This document shows positions 26,110 through 33,737 of a DNA stretch of 61,397 nt, piece by piece. The stretch is from a virus. Both the position numbers and the translations under genes were made by a program. The DNA lies in the IMG/VR virus record IMGVR_UViG_3300017971_000306, positions 1 through 61,397 of that record; one strand, given 5' to 3'. How positions within the stretch are numbered: the first letter of the stretch is position 1; each line of letters starts with the position of its first letter. The notes under the pieces are model-generated. The model saw nothing but the letters and a program-made list of their open reading frames with translations. It was not told the DNA's origin and did no database searches.

Positions 26110-26715
26110 ATGCCGAGAGTACACAGAGTTGAAAGAGCACGCAAACCCAACGCAGTAGTGACAGCACAAGACATCGAGGATGCCAAGAGCGGCAAGCGGC
26201 CTGATGCGGCCAGCTATTACCACTGGTCATTCAGGTACGGTGGCAAGCACGTCAGCAAAACCTATCCCAAGCAGAGCCAGCTCACCCAGAGTGAGTTTTT
26301 GGGGGCCATATACGGGTTGGCCGAGGATCTTGAGGCCCTGTCAGAGCAGAACAGCTTTGAGGAGATCCGGGAGGCCGTGGAGGATGCCAAGAGCACCCTT
26401 GAGGAGCAGAGGGATGAGTGCGAGAGCAAACGGGACAGCATGCCGTATCAGCTTCAAGACTCCGAGACAGGGGAGTTGCTGGAACAGCGGGGCCAGTACT
26501 GCGAGGAGATGATACAAGAGTTGGACGGCATCGAGATCCCCGGGGATGATGAGGCCCGGGAGGAGGTCCTGCCGGAGGCCGAGGCCGAGTTGCCTGACGA
26601 GGAGGACATTGAGGACCGTGAGGCATATCTGGACAATCTGGTTGAGGAAAAGCTCAACGAGAGGAAACAGCAGGTGATTGACGAGATTCAGGCTGTTGAA
26701 TACCAAGGTGAATGA
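26110..26715 (+). CDS. Hypothetical acidic coiled-coil protein (201 aa), MPR N-terminus
   Basis: ATG 26110 with ACAGGAGGGC upstream. Residues 1-60 are basic with YYHWSFRYGGKHVSKTYPK, followed by long Glu-rich helices to the C-terminus. It begins MPRVHRVERARK, a variant of the MPR opening. I do not recognise a family; similar basic-then-coiled-coil proteins are common in phage early regions. Confidence 0.65.
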   Translation: MPRVHRVERARKPNAVVTAQDIEDAKSGKRPDAASYYHWSFRYGGKHVSKTYPKQSQLTQSEFLGAIYGLAEDLEALSEQNSFEEIREAVEDAKSTLEEQRDECESKRDSMPYQLQDSETGELLEQRGQYCEEMIQELDGIEIPGDDEAREEVLPEAEAELPDEEDIEDREAYLDNLVEEKLNERKQQVIDEIQAVEYQGE

Positions 26716-26728
26716 GGAGGTGATACAC

Positions 26729-26887
26729 TTGAGCGTTGTAATCGGATATGTGTTGGAAGCCGCTTGTTGGTTCCAGCTGTGTATGCTGTGCCTGATCTGG
26801 GCCGCATACGCCAAGGAAAACATTGAGCGGGAAAGGGCCGAGGAGGAGGAGCCCCGGGGCATATCAGTCAGGTTGGAAAAACCATAA
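26729..26887 (+). CDS. Small membrane protein (52 aa)
   Basis: TTG 26729 is chosen because GAGGAGGTGATACAC, a near-perfect Shine-Dalgarno, precedes it; longer in-frame starts lie inside the previous gene. Residues 2-27 (VVIGYVLEAACWFQLCMLCLI) are a transmembrane segment, followed by an acidic tail. Possible membrane effector; function unknown. Confidence 0.55.
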   Translation: MSVVIGYVLEAACWFQLCMLCLIWAAYAKENIERERAEEEEPRGISVRLEKP

Positions 26888-26901
26888 CAGGAGGGCCTGA
26901 A

Positions 26902-27093
26902 ATGGCTGGAGCAAAAACAAAGGTGGATCAGCACGTTTATTGGGGCGTGCCTGACTTCCCCAAAGTGGTCAAAGATGAGTTCATTTGGCTCTGCAAGATC
27001 GAGGGGAAGGACTACAAGAGGGTGTTGGCCAGTATGGTCAAGGCCTTTAACCACGAACACGGCAAGGAGATCAGGCGTGCTCGCAAAACGTAA
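26902..27093 (+). CDS. Small early protein (63 aa)
   Basis: ATG 26902 with CAGGAGGGCCTGA upstream. Contains WLCKIEGKDYKRVLASMVKAF and a basic C-terminus; ribbon-helix-helix-like in size and charge, which is only a guess. Confidence 0.6.
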   Translation: MAGAKTKVDQHVYWGVPDFPKVVKDEFIWLCKIEGKDYKRVLASMVKAFNHEHGKEIRRARKT

Positions 27094-27117
27094 CCACACA
27101 AAATGAGGAGTACAGAC

Positions 27118-27639
27118 ATGACACAAACGCAGATGCAAACAGAGATCCTTTTCAAGGATCACGTGAACATGATCCGGGACAGGGCATGGAGTTTTCACAA
27201 CACCACCGGATTGGACTATGATGAGCTGTTTTCCGAGGGTCTTGTGATCTTCATGAAGGCAGTTCAGGCTTGGGATGGCAAGCGCAAATTCAGCACGGTG
27301 TTCTACCGGATACTGAACAATGAATTCAGCACGTTCATCCGGAAGATGGATGCCTGTCCCGAGATGGAAGCCGACACCCTGCCGGCAAGGGTCCCCAACC
27401 CTCGTCAGGCCCTCCAGTGGAAGGAAAAGCTGGAGCACTTCCTGACAGGGCTATCGGGGGAAGCCCGACATGTGGCAAAGCTGGTCCTGAACGGGCCTGC
27501 GGAGGCCATTGGGATCATCGGCACGGAGCCTCCCCGGGTTGTCCGGGGGGCAATCCACCGCTATCTGGTCCGGGACCGGGGAGTGTCCCACCAGAAGGCA
27601 TGGGCTGTTCTGAAGGAGTTGAGGGAGGCAATGTCATGA
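27118..27639 (+). CDS. Sigma-factor-like protein
   Basis: 173 aa from ATG 27118 after GAGGAGTACAGAC. Residues about 12-75 resemble sigma70 region 2: MIRDRAWSFHNTTGLDYDEL, then SEGLVIFMKAVQAW and STVFYRILNNEFSTFIRK. The C-terminal part (VRGAIHRYLVRDRGVSHQKAW) could be a second helix-turn-helix in place of region 4. It may redirect host RNA polymerase to phage promoters such as the element at 30131; this link is inference. Confidence 0.65.
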   Translation: MTQTQMQTEILFKDHVNMIRDRAWSFHNTTGLDYDELFSEGLVIFMKAVQAWDGKRKFSTVFYRILNNEFSTFIRKMDACPEMEADTLPARVPNPRQALQWKEKLEHFLTGLSGEARHVAKLVLNGPAEAIGIIGTEPPRVVRGAIHRYLVRDRGVSHQKAWAVLKELREAMS

Positions 27640-27926
27640 GCGTCAAGCTGAAGAACAGCCACACAATACAGGAGGTCCGGTACAACACGGACAGGCACAC
27701 CCGAGAAAAGGACCCCGGGCTGGCTGACGTGTTTCCGGATCTGCCGGCAACGCTCCTTGGGATAGCCGAGAGGATGGTGCAGGAGGCTGTTGAGGCCTTC
27801 TGCGGCCTCCGGCCCGGGAGCGCAGAGACAGTTGACACAGTCATAACAGAGAAGGGAATCACATTCATTGGAAGGACACCCGGGGTCATCAGACGCTGGG
27901 AAGCAGATTACATTATCAACCGATAA
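27636..27926 (+). CDS. Hypothetical protein (96 aa)
   Basis: ATG 27636 overlaps the sigma-like stop (ATGA) with GGAGGCAATGTC upstream. Mixed alpha/beta (MVQEAVEAFCGLRPGSAETV). Coupling suggests co-regulation with the sigma-like protein, possibly a partner. Confidence 0.6.
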   Translation: MSVKLKNSHTIQEVRYNTDRHTREKDPGLADVFPDLPATLLGIAERMVQEAVEAFCGLRPGSAETVDTVITEKGITFIGRTPGVIRRWEADYIINR

Positions 27927-27963
27927 AACCCCACTGGGGTGACCGGAACAGGAGAGTACAGAC

Positions 27964-30030
27964 ATGAGAACAAAGTATCCAACGAAAGAACAGACCAAGA
28001 AGGCCCTCAAAGAGAGGATCGCAAACGACAATCAGGTGGCGGTGGCCGGGATGCTTCTGATCCACAAGTATCAGACAGCTGACGAGCAGGCCGCTCACAC
28101 GACCAAGTATGAGAATGATGTTGGCTTCAGCGGGGCTGACTCTGAATTCCTGTCGGCCATGGCTGACAAGTATTATGAGACCGGAGCCCTGACTGAGAAT
28201 CAGCTCAAATATGTCAGGAAGATGATGGTCAAATATGCGGGCCAGATCCTCCTACACGGTGGGGTACAGTCAGTGCCTCTGCGTGTCATTACGAATGCCG
28301 AGCGTGCCAAGGAGAAAGAGGCATGGGCCAAGGAGCAGGCCCGGAAGCGGGGGGAGAGCACAAAGCGCAAAGTTGAGCTTGAGGGCACCACCCTCAAGAT
28401 CAGCTTCCCCTATGATCCGGCCCGGGTGGCGGCTGTCAAGGCTCTGTCAGGCCGGAAGTGGGTCAACAACGGGCCGCTGGACAAGTACTGGACAGCCCCG
28501 ATCTCGGTGGAGAATGTGCAGGCCCTTCAGAAGCTGGAGTGGGATGAGTTTGACCAGAAGGCCCTTGATTGGCTAGCCCAGAAAACAGCCCCAGTCAAGG
28601 AGGTCAAAGAGATCCCCGGGCTCAAGGGCACTCTGTATCCCTTCCAGCACGGAGGGGTCAGCTTCATCGAGAGCCGAGGGGGCAGGGCTCTGATAGGGGA
28701 TGAGATGGGGCTCGGCAAGACGGTTCAGGCTCTGGCATGGCTCCAGCTTCACCCGGAGGCAAGGCCAGCCGTGATAGTGGTCCCGGCCTCCCTCAAGCTC
28801 AATTGGGAGCGGGAGGTGTTCAGCTGGATGACAGACACGCTTCCCATAGTCCTCAGCGGCAGGCCCAAGAGCAAAGGGGAGTACAAGCCCGGGAACAACA
28901 AGGATGTGTTCATCATCAACTATGACATCCTCCCCAACAAGCGGGAGAAACAGGGCAAGAAGCAGGTGGAGATTGCCAACACTGGTTGGGCTGATATCCT
29001 CCTCAAGCTGAAGCCCAAGGCTGTCATACTGGATGAGTGCCACTACATCAAGAACAGCAAGGCATACCGGACCAAGGATGCGAAGCGGCTCTGCAAGGCC
29101 GCAGATCACGTCATCTGCCTCTCCGGGACCCCGATCATCAACAGGCCCATCGAGATGTTCAACGCCATACAGGCTATTGAGCCGGGCATCTTCCCCAGCT
29201 TCTGGGACTATGCTCAAAGGTATTGCGGAGCAACTCACAATGGATTTGGTTGGGACTTTGGCGGGGCCCAGAATGAGGATGAACTCCACGAGAAGCTGGT
29301 CAGCACAATCATGCTCCGGAGGCTCAAGAAGGATGTGCTCAAGGATCTCCCACCAAAGGTCCGCACAGTCATCCCTCTGGAGTTGTCCAACAGGGCCGAG
29401 TATGACAAAGCCTCAGCTGACTTCATCGAGTGGCTGGGAGAGAAGGACCCGGACAAGGTTGCGGCGGCAGAGAGGGCCGAGACACTGGTGAGGATCGAGA
29501 AGCTGAAACAGCTGTGCATCAAGGGGAAGGGGAAGCAGGCTGTTGAGTGGATACGTGACTACATAGAACAGGATGGGAAGCTGGTGGTGTTCGCCACTCA
29601 CAAGGCCACGATCAAGGCCCTGCAAAAACACTTCCCGGAGATCTCAGTTGTTCTGGATGGGAGCACAGCAATGAAGGACCGTCAGGCCGCTGTGGACCGC
29701 TTCCAGAAGGACCCCAAGATCAAACTGTTCCTCGGGAACATCAAAGCCGCTGGGGTGGGGCTCACCCTGACTGCGGCCTCGGCTACCTGCTTTGTGGAAC
29801 TGGGATGGACTCCCGGGGAACACGATCAGGCCGAGGACCGTGTTCACAGGATCGGACAGGAAGCCGATTCAGTCAATGCCTACTATCTGGTTGCAGATGG
29901 GAGCGTGGAGACTGAGATTGCGGCCCTGCTCGATGAGAAGCGGAAGGTGCTGGCGGCTGTCCTTGACGGTGAGGAGGTTGAGGAGGCCGGGATGCTCACG
30001 GCTCTGTTGGAGCGGATGACTTCAAGCTGA
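27964..30030 (+). CDS. SNF2-family helicase (SMARCAL1/ZRANB3-like)
   Basis: 688 aa, ATG 27964 after GGAGAGTACAGAC. Residues 135-180 look like a HARP-type element. The first RecA domain has GDEMGLGKT (245-252) and DECH (357-360); the second has SGTPI, AGVGLTLTAAS and QAEDRVHRIGQ. This class anneals or remodels branched DNA. It begins the replication/repair part of the early region and is followed by a strong stem-loop and a promoter. Confidence 0.9.
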   Translation: MRTKYPTKEQTKKALKERIANDNQVAVAGMLLIHKYQTADEQAAHTTKYENDVGFSGADSEFLSAMADKYYETGALTENQLKYVRKMMVKYAGQILLHGGVQSVPLRVITNAERAKEKEAWAKEQARKRGESTKRKVELEGTTLKISFPYDPARVAAVKALSGRKWVNNGPLDKYWTAPISVENVQALQKLEWDEFDQKALDWLAQKTAPVKEVKEIPGLKGTLYPFQHGGVSFIESRGGRALIGDEMGLGKTVQALAWLQLHPEARPAVIVVPASLKLNWEREVFSWMTDTLPIVLSGRPKSKGEYKPGNNKDVFIINYDILPNKREKQGKKQVEIANTGWADILLKLKPKAVILDECHYIKNSKAYRTKDAKRLCKAADHVICLSGTPIINRPIEMFNAIQAIEPGIFPSFWDYAQRYCGATHNGFGWDFGGAQNEDELHEKLVSTIMLRRLKKDVLKDLPPKVRTVIPLELSNRAEYDKASADFIEWLGEKDPDKVAAAERAETLVRIEKLKQLCIKGKGKQAVEWIRDYIEQDGKLVVFATHKATIKALQKHFPEISVVLDGSTAMKDRQAAVDRFQKDPKIKLFLGNIKAAGVGLTLTAASATCFVELGWTPGEHDQAEDRVHRIGQEADSVNAYYLVADGSVETEIAALLDEKRKVLAAVLDGEEVEEAGMLTALLERMTSS

Positions 30031-30043
30031 GCCGAGGTGCCAT

Positions 30044-30084
30044 GGGGAGGTTGGTCACATACAAAGACACACGACCACCTCCCC
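30044..30084. other. Stem-loop after helicase gene
   Basis: GGGGAGGTTGGTC pairs with GACCACCTCCCC (one bulged T) around a 16-base loop ACATACAAAGACACAC. No T-run follows. The loop holds the element shared with 6265-6289. Likely a transcript-end or regulatory structure before the promoter at 30131. Confidence 0.65.
30054..30078. repeat. 25-nt element shared with 6265-6289
   Basis: 22 of 25 bases match the element in the late-operon gap; here it occupies the loop and part of the right arm of the hairpin. Confidence 0.5.
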
Positions 30085-30130
30085 TCGCCATGCGTAGTGG
30101 CAGGGAAGTGGCATCTGCGTGATCTCTGCG

Positions 30131-30162
30131 CATAGCAGGATCTAGCCCAAAGTTGTATAATA
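30131..30162 (+). promoter_or_regulatory. Phage promoter element, copy 1
   Basis: CATAGCAGGAT, 12 bases, then TGTATAATA. TATAAT at 30156-30161 is a perfect -10; the upstream block replaces a sigma70 -35. The same blocks at the same spacing recur at 35264 and 47912 and, degraded, at 49262. It precedes the 82-aa gene and the TopoVI-A/primase genes. Confidence 0.75.
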
Positions 30163-30180
30163 CCCAAAAAGGAGTACAGA

Positions 30181-30429
30181 ATGCCGAGAACCAAGATGCC
30201 TGTGGACACGGATCTCCCGGACCCGATCCCAGCTGGAACAAAGATAGTGACCAAGTCAGGCATGCGAGGGATCGTGGACCCCACCAACAAAGAGGACAGG
30301 TGGGGGTATGATGTGTACAAGGTGTTCCTGCCCCGGCAGGAGATAAATGGATGGTGGTACCCGGACTGGGTGCTGTATTACACGAAACAGGAAATGGATG
30401 AAGCAGGAGTGGAGGTTGATATATCATGA
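30181..30429 (+). CDS. Hypothetical protein (82 aa), MPRTK N-terminus
   Basis: ATG 30181 after AAGGAGTACAGA. Starts MPRTKMPVDTD. Contains GTKIVTKSGMRGIVDP and many Trp/Tyr, a small beta-barrel-like pattern. Stop overlaps the next start (ATGA). Unknown. Confidence 0.65.
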   Translation: MPRTKMPVDTDLPDPIPAGTKIVTKSGMRGIVDPTNKEDRWGYDVYKVFLPRQEINGWWYPDWVLYYTKQEMDEAGVEVDIS

Positions 30430-31307
30430 AACAGATGTTTGTACCAAAGCAGTTCAGAGCGGCCACGCTGGCAATGATCGAGCAGGCCAATGACATAATC
30501 GAGGACTACATGCGGATGGGCTATGAGCTCACCCTGCGACAGCTGTACTATCAGTTTGTTGCCCGGGATCTCCTCCCCAACAGTGACAAAAGCTATAACA
30601 AGCTGGGGGAGACAATCTCAAATGCCAGGCTAGCCGGGATGGTGGACTGGGATGCGATCCGGGACAGGACCCGCTTCACCCGGGCTCTGACCCACTGGGA
30701 TGGCCCGGGACAGATCGTGGAAGCGGCGGCAAACTCATACAGACGTGATCACTGGGAGGGCCAGCCCTATTACGCAGAGGCATGGGTGGAGAAGGATGCC
30801 CTGATTGACGTGATCCAGAGGGCTTCCGAGGGAGCAGACATCACCTGCTTCTCATGCCGGGGCTATGTCAGCCAGACGGCCATGTATGAGGCCGCACGCA
30901 GATTCAAGTATCAGATCCGGGAGGACCGCAAGTGCGTCCTGTTCCACCTCGGTGACCACGATCCCTCTGGGATTGATATGACCCGGGACATACAGGACAG
31001 GCTGTCCACCTTTGGGGCTGATGTCGAGGTCCGGAGGCTAGCCCTGAACATGGATCAGGTCCAGCAGTACGGGCCACCGCCCAACCCTGCCAAGCTGACC
31101 GATTCACGCTGTGGCGACTACATTGCTGAGTACGGGTATGAAAGCTGGGAATTGGATGCGCTGGAGCCGCCAGTGCTTGTCCAGCTGATACGGGATGAGG
31201 TGGCCACGATCAAGGACCAGCCCGCATGGGATGCGGTGTTGGAGAGGGAAGCCGAGGAAAAGGAGGCCCTCAGGGAAGCCGCTGATGACATGCACGAGAG
31301 GTTTTGA
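30426..31307 (+). CDS. Topoisomerase VI subunit A/Spo11-like protein
   Basis: 293 aa. LTLRQLYYQF (36-44) matches the catalytic-tyrosine helix of TopoVI-A/Spo11. WVEKDAL (Glu 122) and GDHDPSG (Asp 177, 179) form the TOPRIM metal site. Family members cleave DNA by tyrosyl transesterification. No GHKL-type B subunit is visible in the window, so it may act as a nuclease or nickase in replication start or recombination. It is coupled to the primase. Confidence 0.75.
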   Translation: MKQMFVPKQFRAATLAMIEQANDIIEDYMRMGYELTLRQLYYQFVARDLLPNSDKSYNKLGETISNARLAGMVDWDAIRDRTRFTRALTHWDGPGQIVEAAANSYRRDHWEGQPYYAEAWVEKDALIDVIQRASEGADITCFSCRGYVSQTAMYEAARRFKYQIREDRKCVLFHLGDHDPSGIDMTRDIQDRLSTFGADVEVRRLALNMDQVQQYGPPPNPAKLTDSRCGDYIAEYGYESWELDALEPPVLVQLIRDEVATIKDQPAWDAVLEREAEEKEALREAADDMHERF

Positions 31308-32203
31308 TGGACTTCCAGAAGCTGTGTGATCATTACAGAATAAGCACTGCCCCTCCCGGTGACAAACACCATCGGGAGGGGTGGATCAATGTCCCATGCC
31401 CCTTCTGTTCTGGCAACCCGGGGCACCACCTCGGCTACAGTGAGGACCGGGGCTCATTCTCCTGCTACAGGTGTGGGCGCAAGAAGCGGCTCAAGGCCAT
31501 CATGGGGCTCCTGAACATCAGTGAGCCGGAAGCCAAACGCATCATCCGGCAGTTCAAGGGAAGGCCAACAGCCCGGGACAAAACCAAATCCAAGCCCAAG
31601 ATCCGGAGAATCAGGAAGTTGATATGGCCGACAGGCACCGGACCCATGGCAGAGATCCATCACCGCTATCTCCGGGGCCGGGGCTATGACTCCAAGGCTC
31701 TGGAAAGGCTCTGGGGCCTCAAGGGAACACTCCGCACGGGCCTGTACAAATTCAGAGTGATGGCCCCTATCACCTTTGAGGATCGGCTGGTGTCCTATCA
31801 GGGCCGGGACATTACGGGCCGGAGCCCTCTCAAGTACAAGGCCTGCGCTCAGGAGAATGAGGTGCGGGATCACAAGCATTGCCTGTATGGTCTGGACAAG
31901 GTCCCGGGAGACACCGTTGTGATTGTCGAGGGGATTGCTGATGTATGGCGTCTGGGACCCGGGGCTGTGGCTACCTTTGGCATCCAGTACACCCGCCAGC
32001 AGGTGATGCTCCTGCGTGGCTTCTCGACCCAATTTGTGATGTATGACAGCGGTGATCCGCAGGCCGTGATTCAGGCCCGGAGCCTTGCCGCAGAGTTGAG
32101 TGCTTTCTCGGGCTCGGTGGAGATCCTTGCGCTGGACACTGGGGACCCGGGAGAGATGGAGCAGGAGGAGGCTGACAAGCTAATGCATGAGCTGTTACCG
32201 TAA
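31307..32203 (+). CDS. DNA primase (zinc finger plus TOPRIM)
   Basis: 298 aa, ATG 31307 overlapping the previous stop (TGATG). Cys 31, 34, 53 and 56 form a DnaG/gp4-like zinc ribbon (PCPFC, CYRC). TOPRIM motif VIVEGIADVWRLG is followed by MYDSGDPQA. It lacks a fused helicase, consistent with the separate DnaB-like gene at 33709. It should make RNA primers at the fork. Confidence 0.85.
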   Translation: MDFQKLCDHYRISTAPPGDKHHREGWINVPCPFCSGNPGHHLGYSEDRGSFSCYRCGRKKRLKAIMGLLNISEPEAKRIIRQFKGRPTARDKTKSKPKIRRIRKLIWPTGTGPMAEIHHRYLRGRGYDSKALERLWGLKGTLRTGLYKFRVMAPITFEDRLVSYQGRDITGRSPLKYKACAQENEVRDHKHCLYGLDKVPGDTVVIVEGIADVWRLGPGAVATFGIQYTRQQVMLLRGFSTQFVMYDSGDPQAVIQARSLAAELSAFSGSVEILALDTGDPGEMEQEEADKLMHELLP

Positions 32204-32490
32204 CAGAAATGCCGGCAAGCTTGTACCATAGTCGATGAGAACATATTTGACATAATTGCGAGCGGTCCCGAGGGGGCCAAATGTCACCCGGGCCTTGTGC
32301 CCAAAACCGTCTGTACTCCGGTGGCATCCCCTCGGGGCTTTAATCCTTGGCAACAGGAGGATCAAAGCGTGAATACACGCCCAATTTCACTTTCACTTTC
32401 TATGCCCCAGCCGGGGGAAGCCCTTACACGCTTTGAGGGGTTGCCCTTTTCCCGGCTCGGGGCTGTTTTTTGTTGGTATGGGGGAAGCGT
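32204..32490 (+). other. Structured gap after primase
   Basis: About 290 bases with at most one small frame (32369-32500). CCCGAGGGG near 32268 can pair with CCCCTCGGG near 32328. TTGACA occurs at 32248 with CATAAT close by, too close to act together. CACTTTCACTTTC is a short tandem repeat. A T6 run follows CCCGGCTCGGGGCTG at 32466. A terminator or structured leader is plausible. Confidence 0.4.
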
Positions 32491-32500
32491 ATGCGATTGA
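32369..32500 (+). CDS. Possible small protein (43 aa)
   Basis: GTG 32369 has ACAGGAGGATCAAAGC upstream, a good ribosome site, and the frame ends inside the start of the next gene. The peptide (NTRPISLSLSMPQPGEAL...) has no recognisable feature. It may be a leader peptide for the initiator-like gene. Confidence 0.3.
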   Translation: MNTRPISLSLSMPQPGEALTRFEGLPFSRLGAVFCWYGGSVCD

Positions 32501-33282
32501 TTGTGCTCAACAACGGCCCAACAGCTACCGGGAGAGAGGACCCATTGCTCAGCTGGAGGGCCAAGGGCTTGTTGTGGTGGCTTCTGAACACCGCTCACAA
32601 ATCTGTCAGCTCACACTCTATTGTTGAGGCCTCGATGGAGGGCCGTGATGCCAAGGATTATGCCCTCAAGGAGTTGGAGCGGCAGGGCTATCTGCGCAGG
32701 GTCCGGCTACACCGGGAAGGCCGCATTGCGGGCTGGGGATGGGTCGTGTTTACCGCTCCAACCCGGATGACTCACGAGGAGGTTGCCGAGGTTGCGAGTG
32801 GGAAGGTGTTTGGGACCCCACAAGAGACAAAGAAAAGTACACAAAAGAAAGAGAGAAAAAAAGATATATTCTCTGACCCTCTGGATAACCAGATTCTGGA
32901 AAGTCAGGAAGTGGATGTAAAATCAAGCGTTTCAGTGTCTCCACCTTCTCTCAAGGACCGCACGGCCCGTTTTGTCCCATACGCAAAAAAGCTGGCCTAT
33001 GTTATCAAACAGGCCAAAAACATCAAGACCTCTCCCCAGAGGCTTCAAGCTTGGGCAAACGAGATCCGGAAGCTACACGAGGTGGATGGGGTCTCAACCC
33101 GGAGGATCAAGCAGGCCATTATCTGGTACCGCAAGAATATTGGCGGCCAGTATGTGCCAGTGGTTGAATCCGGGGAGAGCCTGAGAAACAAGTTTGTGAG
33201 ACTGGAAGATGCCATGGCCCGGGCCGGGGATGATCAGCCAGATGAAGAGGATGGATTCAGGATTGGAGGGATCAAGATATGA
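32491..33282 (+). CDS. Replication initiator/helicase-loader candidate
   Basis: 263 aa from ATG 32491. Residues 15-85 form a winged helix-turn-helix (SWRAKGLLWWLLNTAHKS, AKDYALKELERQGYLRRV, GWGWVVF). A Lys-rich linker leads to a helical C-terminal domain (RLQAWANEIRKLHEVDG, IKQAIIWYRKN) as in phage replisome organisers or DnaD-like loaders. It lies between the primase and the DnaB-like helicase. Origin binding is inferred. Confidence 0.65.
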   Translation: MRLIVLNNGPTATGREDPLLSWRAKGLLWWLLNTAHKSVSSHSIVEASMEGRDAKDYALKELERQGYLRRVRLHREGRIAGWGWVVFTAPTRMTHEEVAEVASGKVFGTPQETKKSTQKKERKKDIFSDPLDNQILESQEVDVKSSVSVSPPSLKDRTARFVPYAKKLAYVIKQAKNIKTSPQRLQAWANEIRKLHEVDGVSTRRIKQAIIWYRKNIGGQYVPVVESGESLRNKFVRLEDAMARAGDDQPDEEDGFRIGGIKI

Positions 33283-33737
33283 GCGTGGTGAGAGGATGGA
33301 CGTGTCAGGACTGTTTGAGGAAATACCGGGATGGGGACAAGACAACCTTCCCCATCACCATATACCCCAACCCCGCAGACATACACTGCAAGGGGAAGCC
33401 AGCCTGTGTACAGCTGGAGATCACCGAGGAGGATCAGGTGGAGTTGGGACAGGATCGGCTCCGGGACAACCTGATGAAGGACTACAGACTGATGAGCCGG
33501 GATTACACCCTAGAGTTGTTGGACAAGGTGGAGGAGATCCTGAAGGCCCATCTCATGATGGCGTGGCAGTGGGTTAACAGGGCCGTGATGGACATCGATG
33601 GCACCCACACGGTGATCCTCGACTATCCAATCAAATCCCCTTCTCTGGACGTGTACGACAATCTGACAGAGTTGATCAAATATCTCAAGAAAAAGCTGGA
33701 GAGTACAGATGGCGAGGGTGAAGCGCAAGAAGGTTGA
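33279..33737 (+). CDS. Hypothetical zinc-binding-like protein (152 aa)
   Basis: ATG 33279 overlaps the previous stop (ATGA). N-terminus WTCQDCLRKY and a later C..C pair suggest a metal knuckle; the rest is helical. It lies between the loader candidate and the helicase and overlaps the helicase start by 29 bases. Role unknown. Confidence 0.6.
   Translation: MSVVRGWTCQDCLRKYRDGDKTTFPITIYPNPADIHCKGKPACVQLEITEEDQVELGQDRLRDNLMKDYRLMSRDYTLELLDKVEEILKAHLMMAWQWVNRAVMDIDGTHTVILDYPIKSPSLDVYDNLTELIKYLKKKLESTDGEGEAQEG

Noticed and set aside
26341-27438. 365-codon minus-strand open frame over the early genes
   Set aside because: Antisense to several short genes with good ribosome sites; its composition (Leu/His-rich, no SD) is that of a shadow frame.
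32227-32258. Further copy of the CATAGCAGGAT promoter (CATAGTCGATG...CATAAT)
   Set aside because: Only five of eleven upstream matches and the spacing is off by one.
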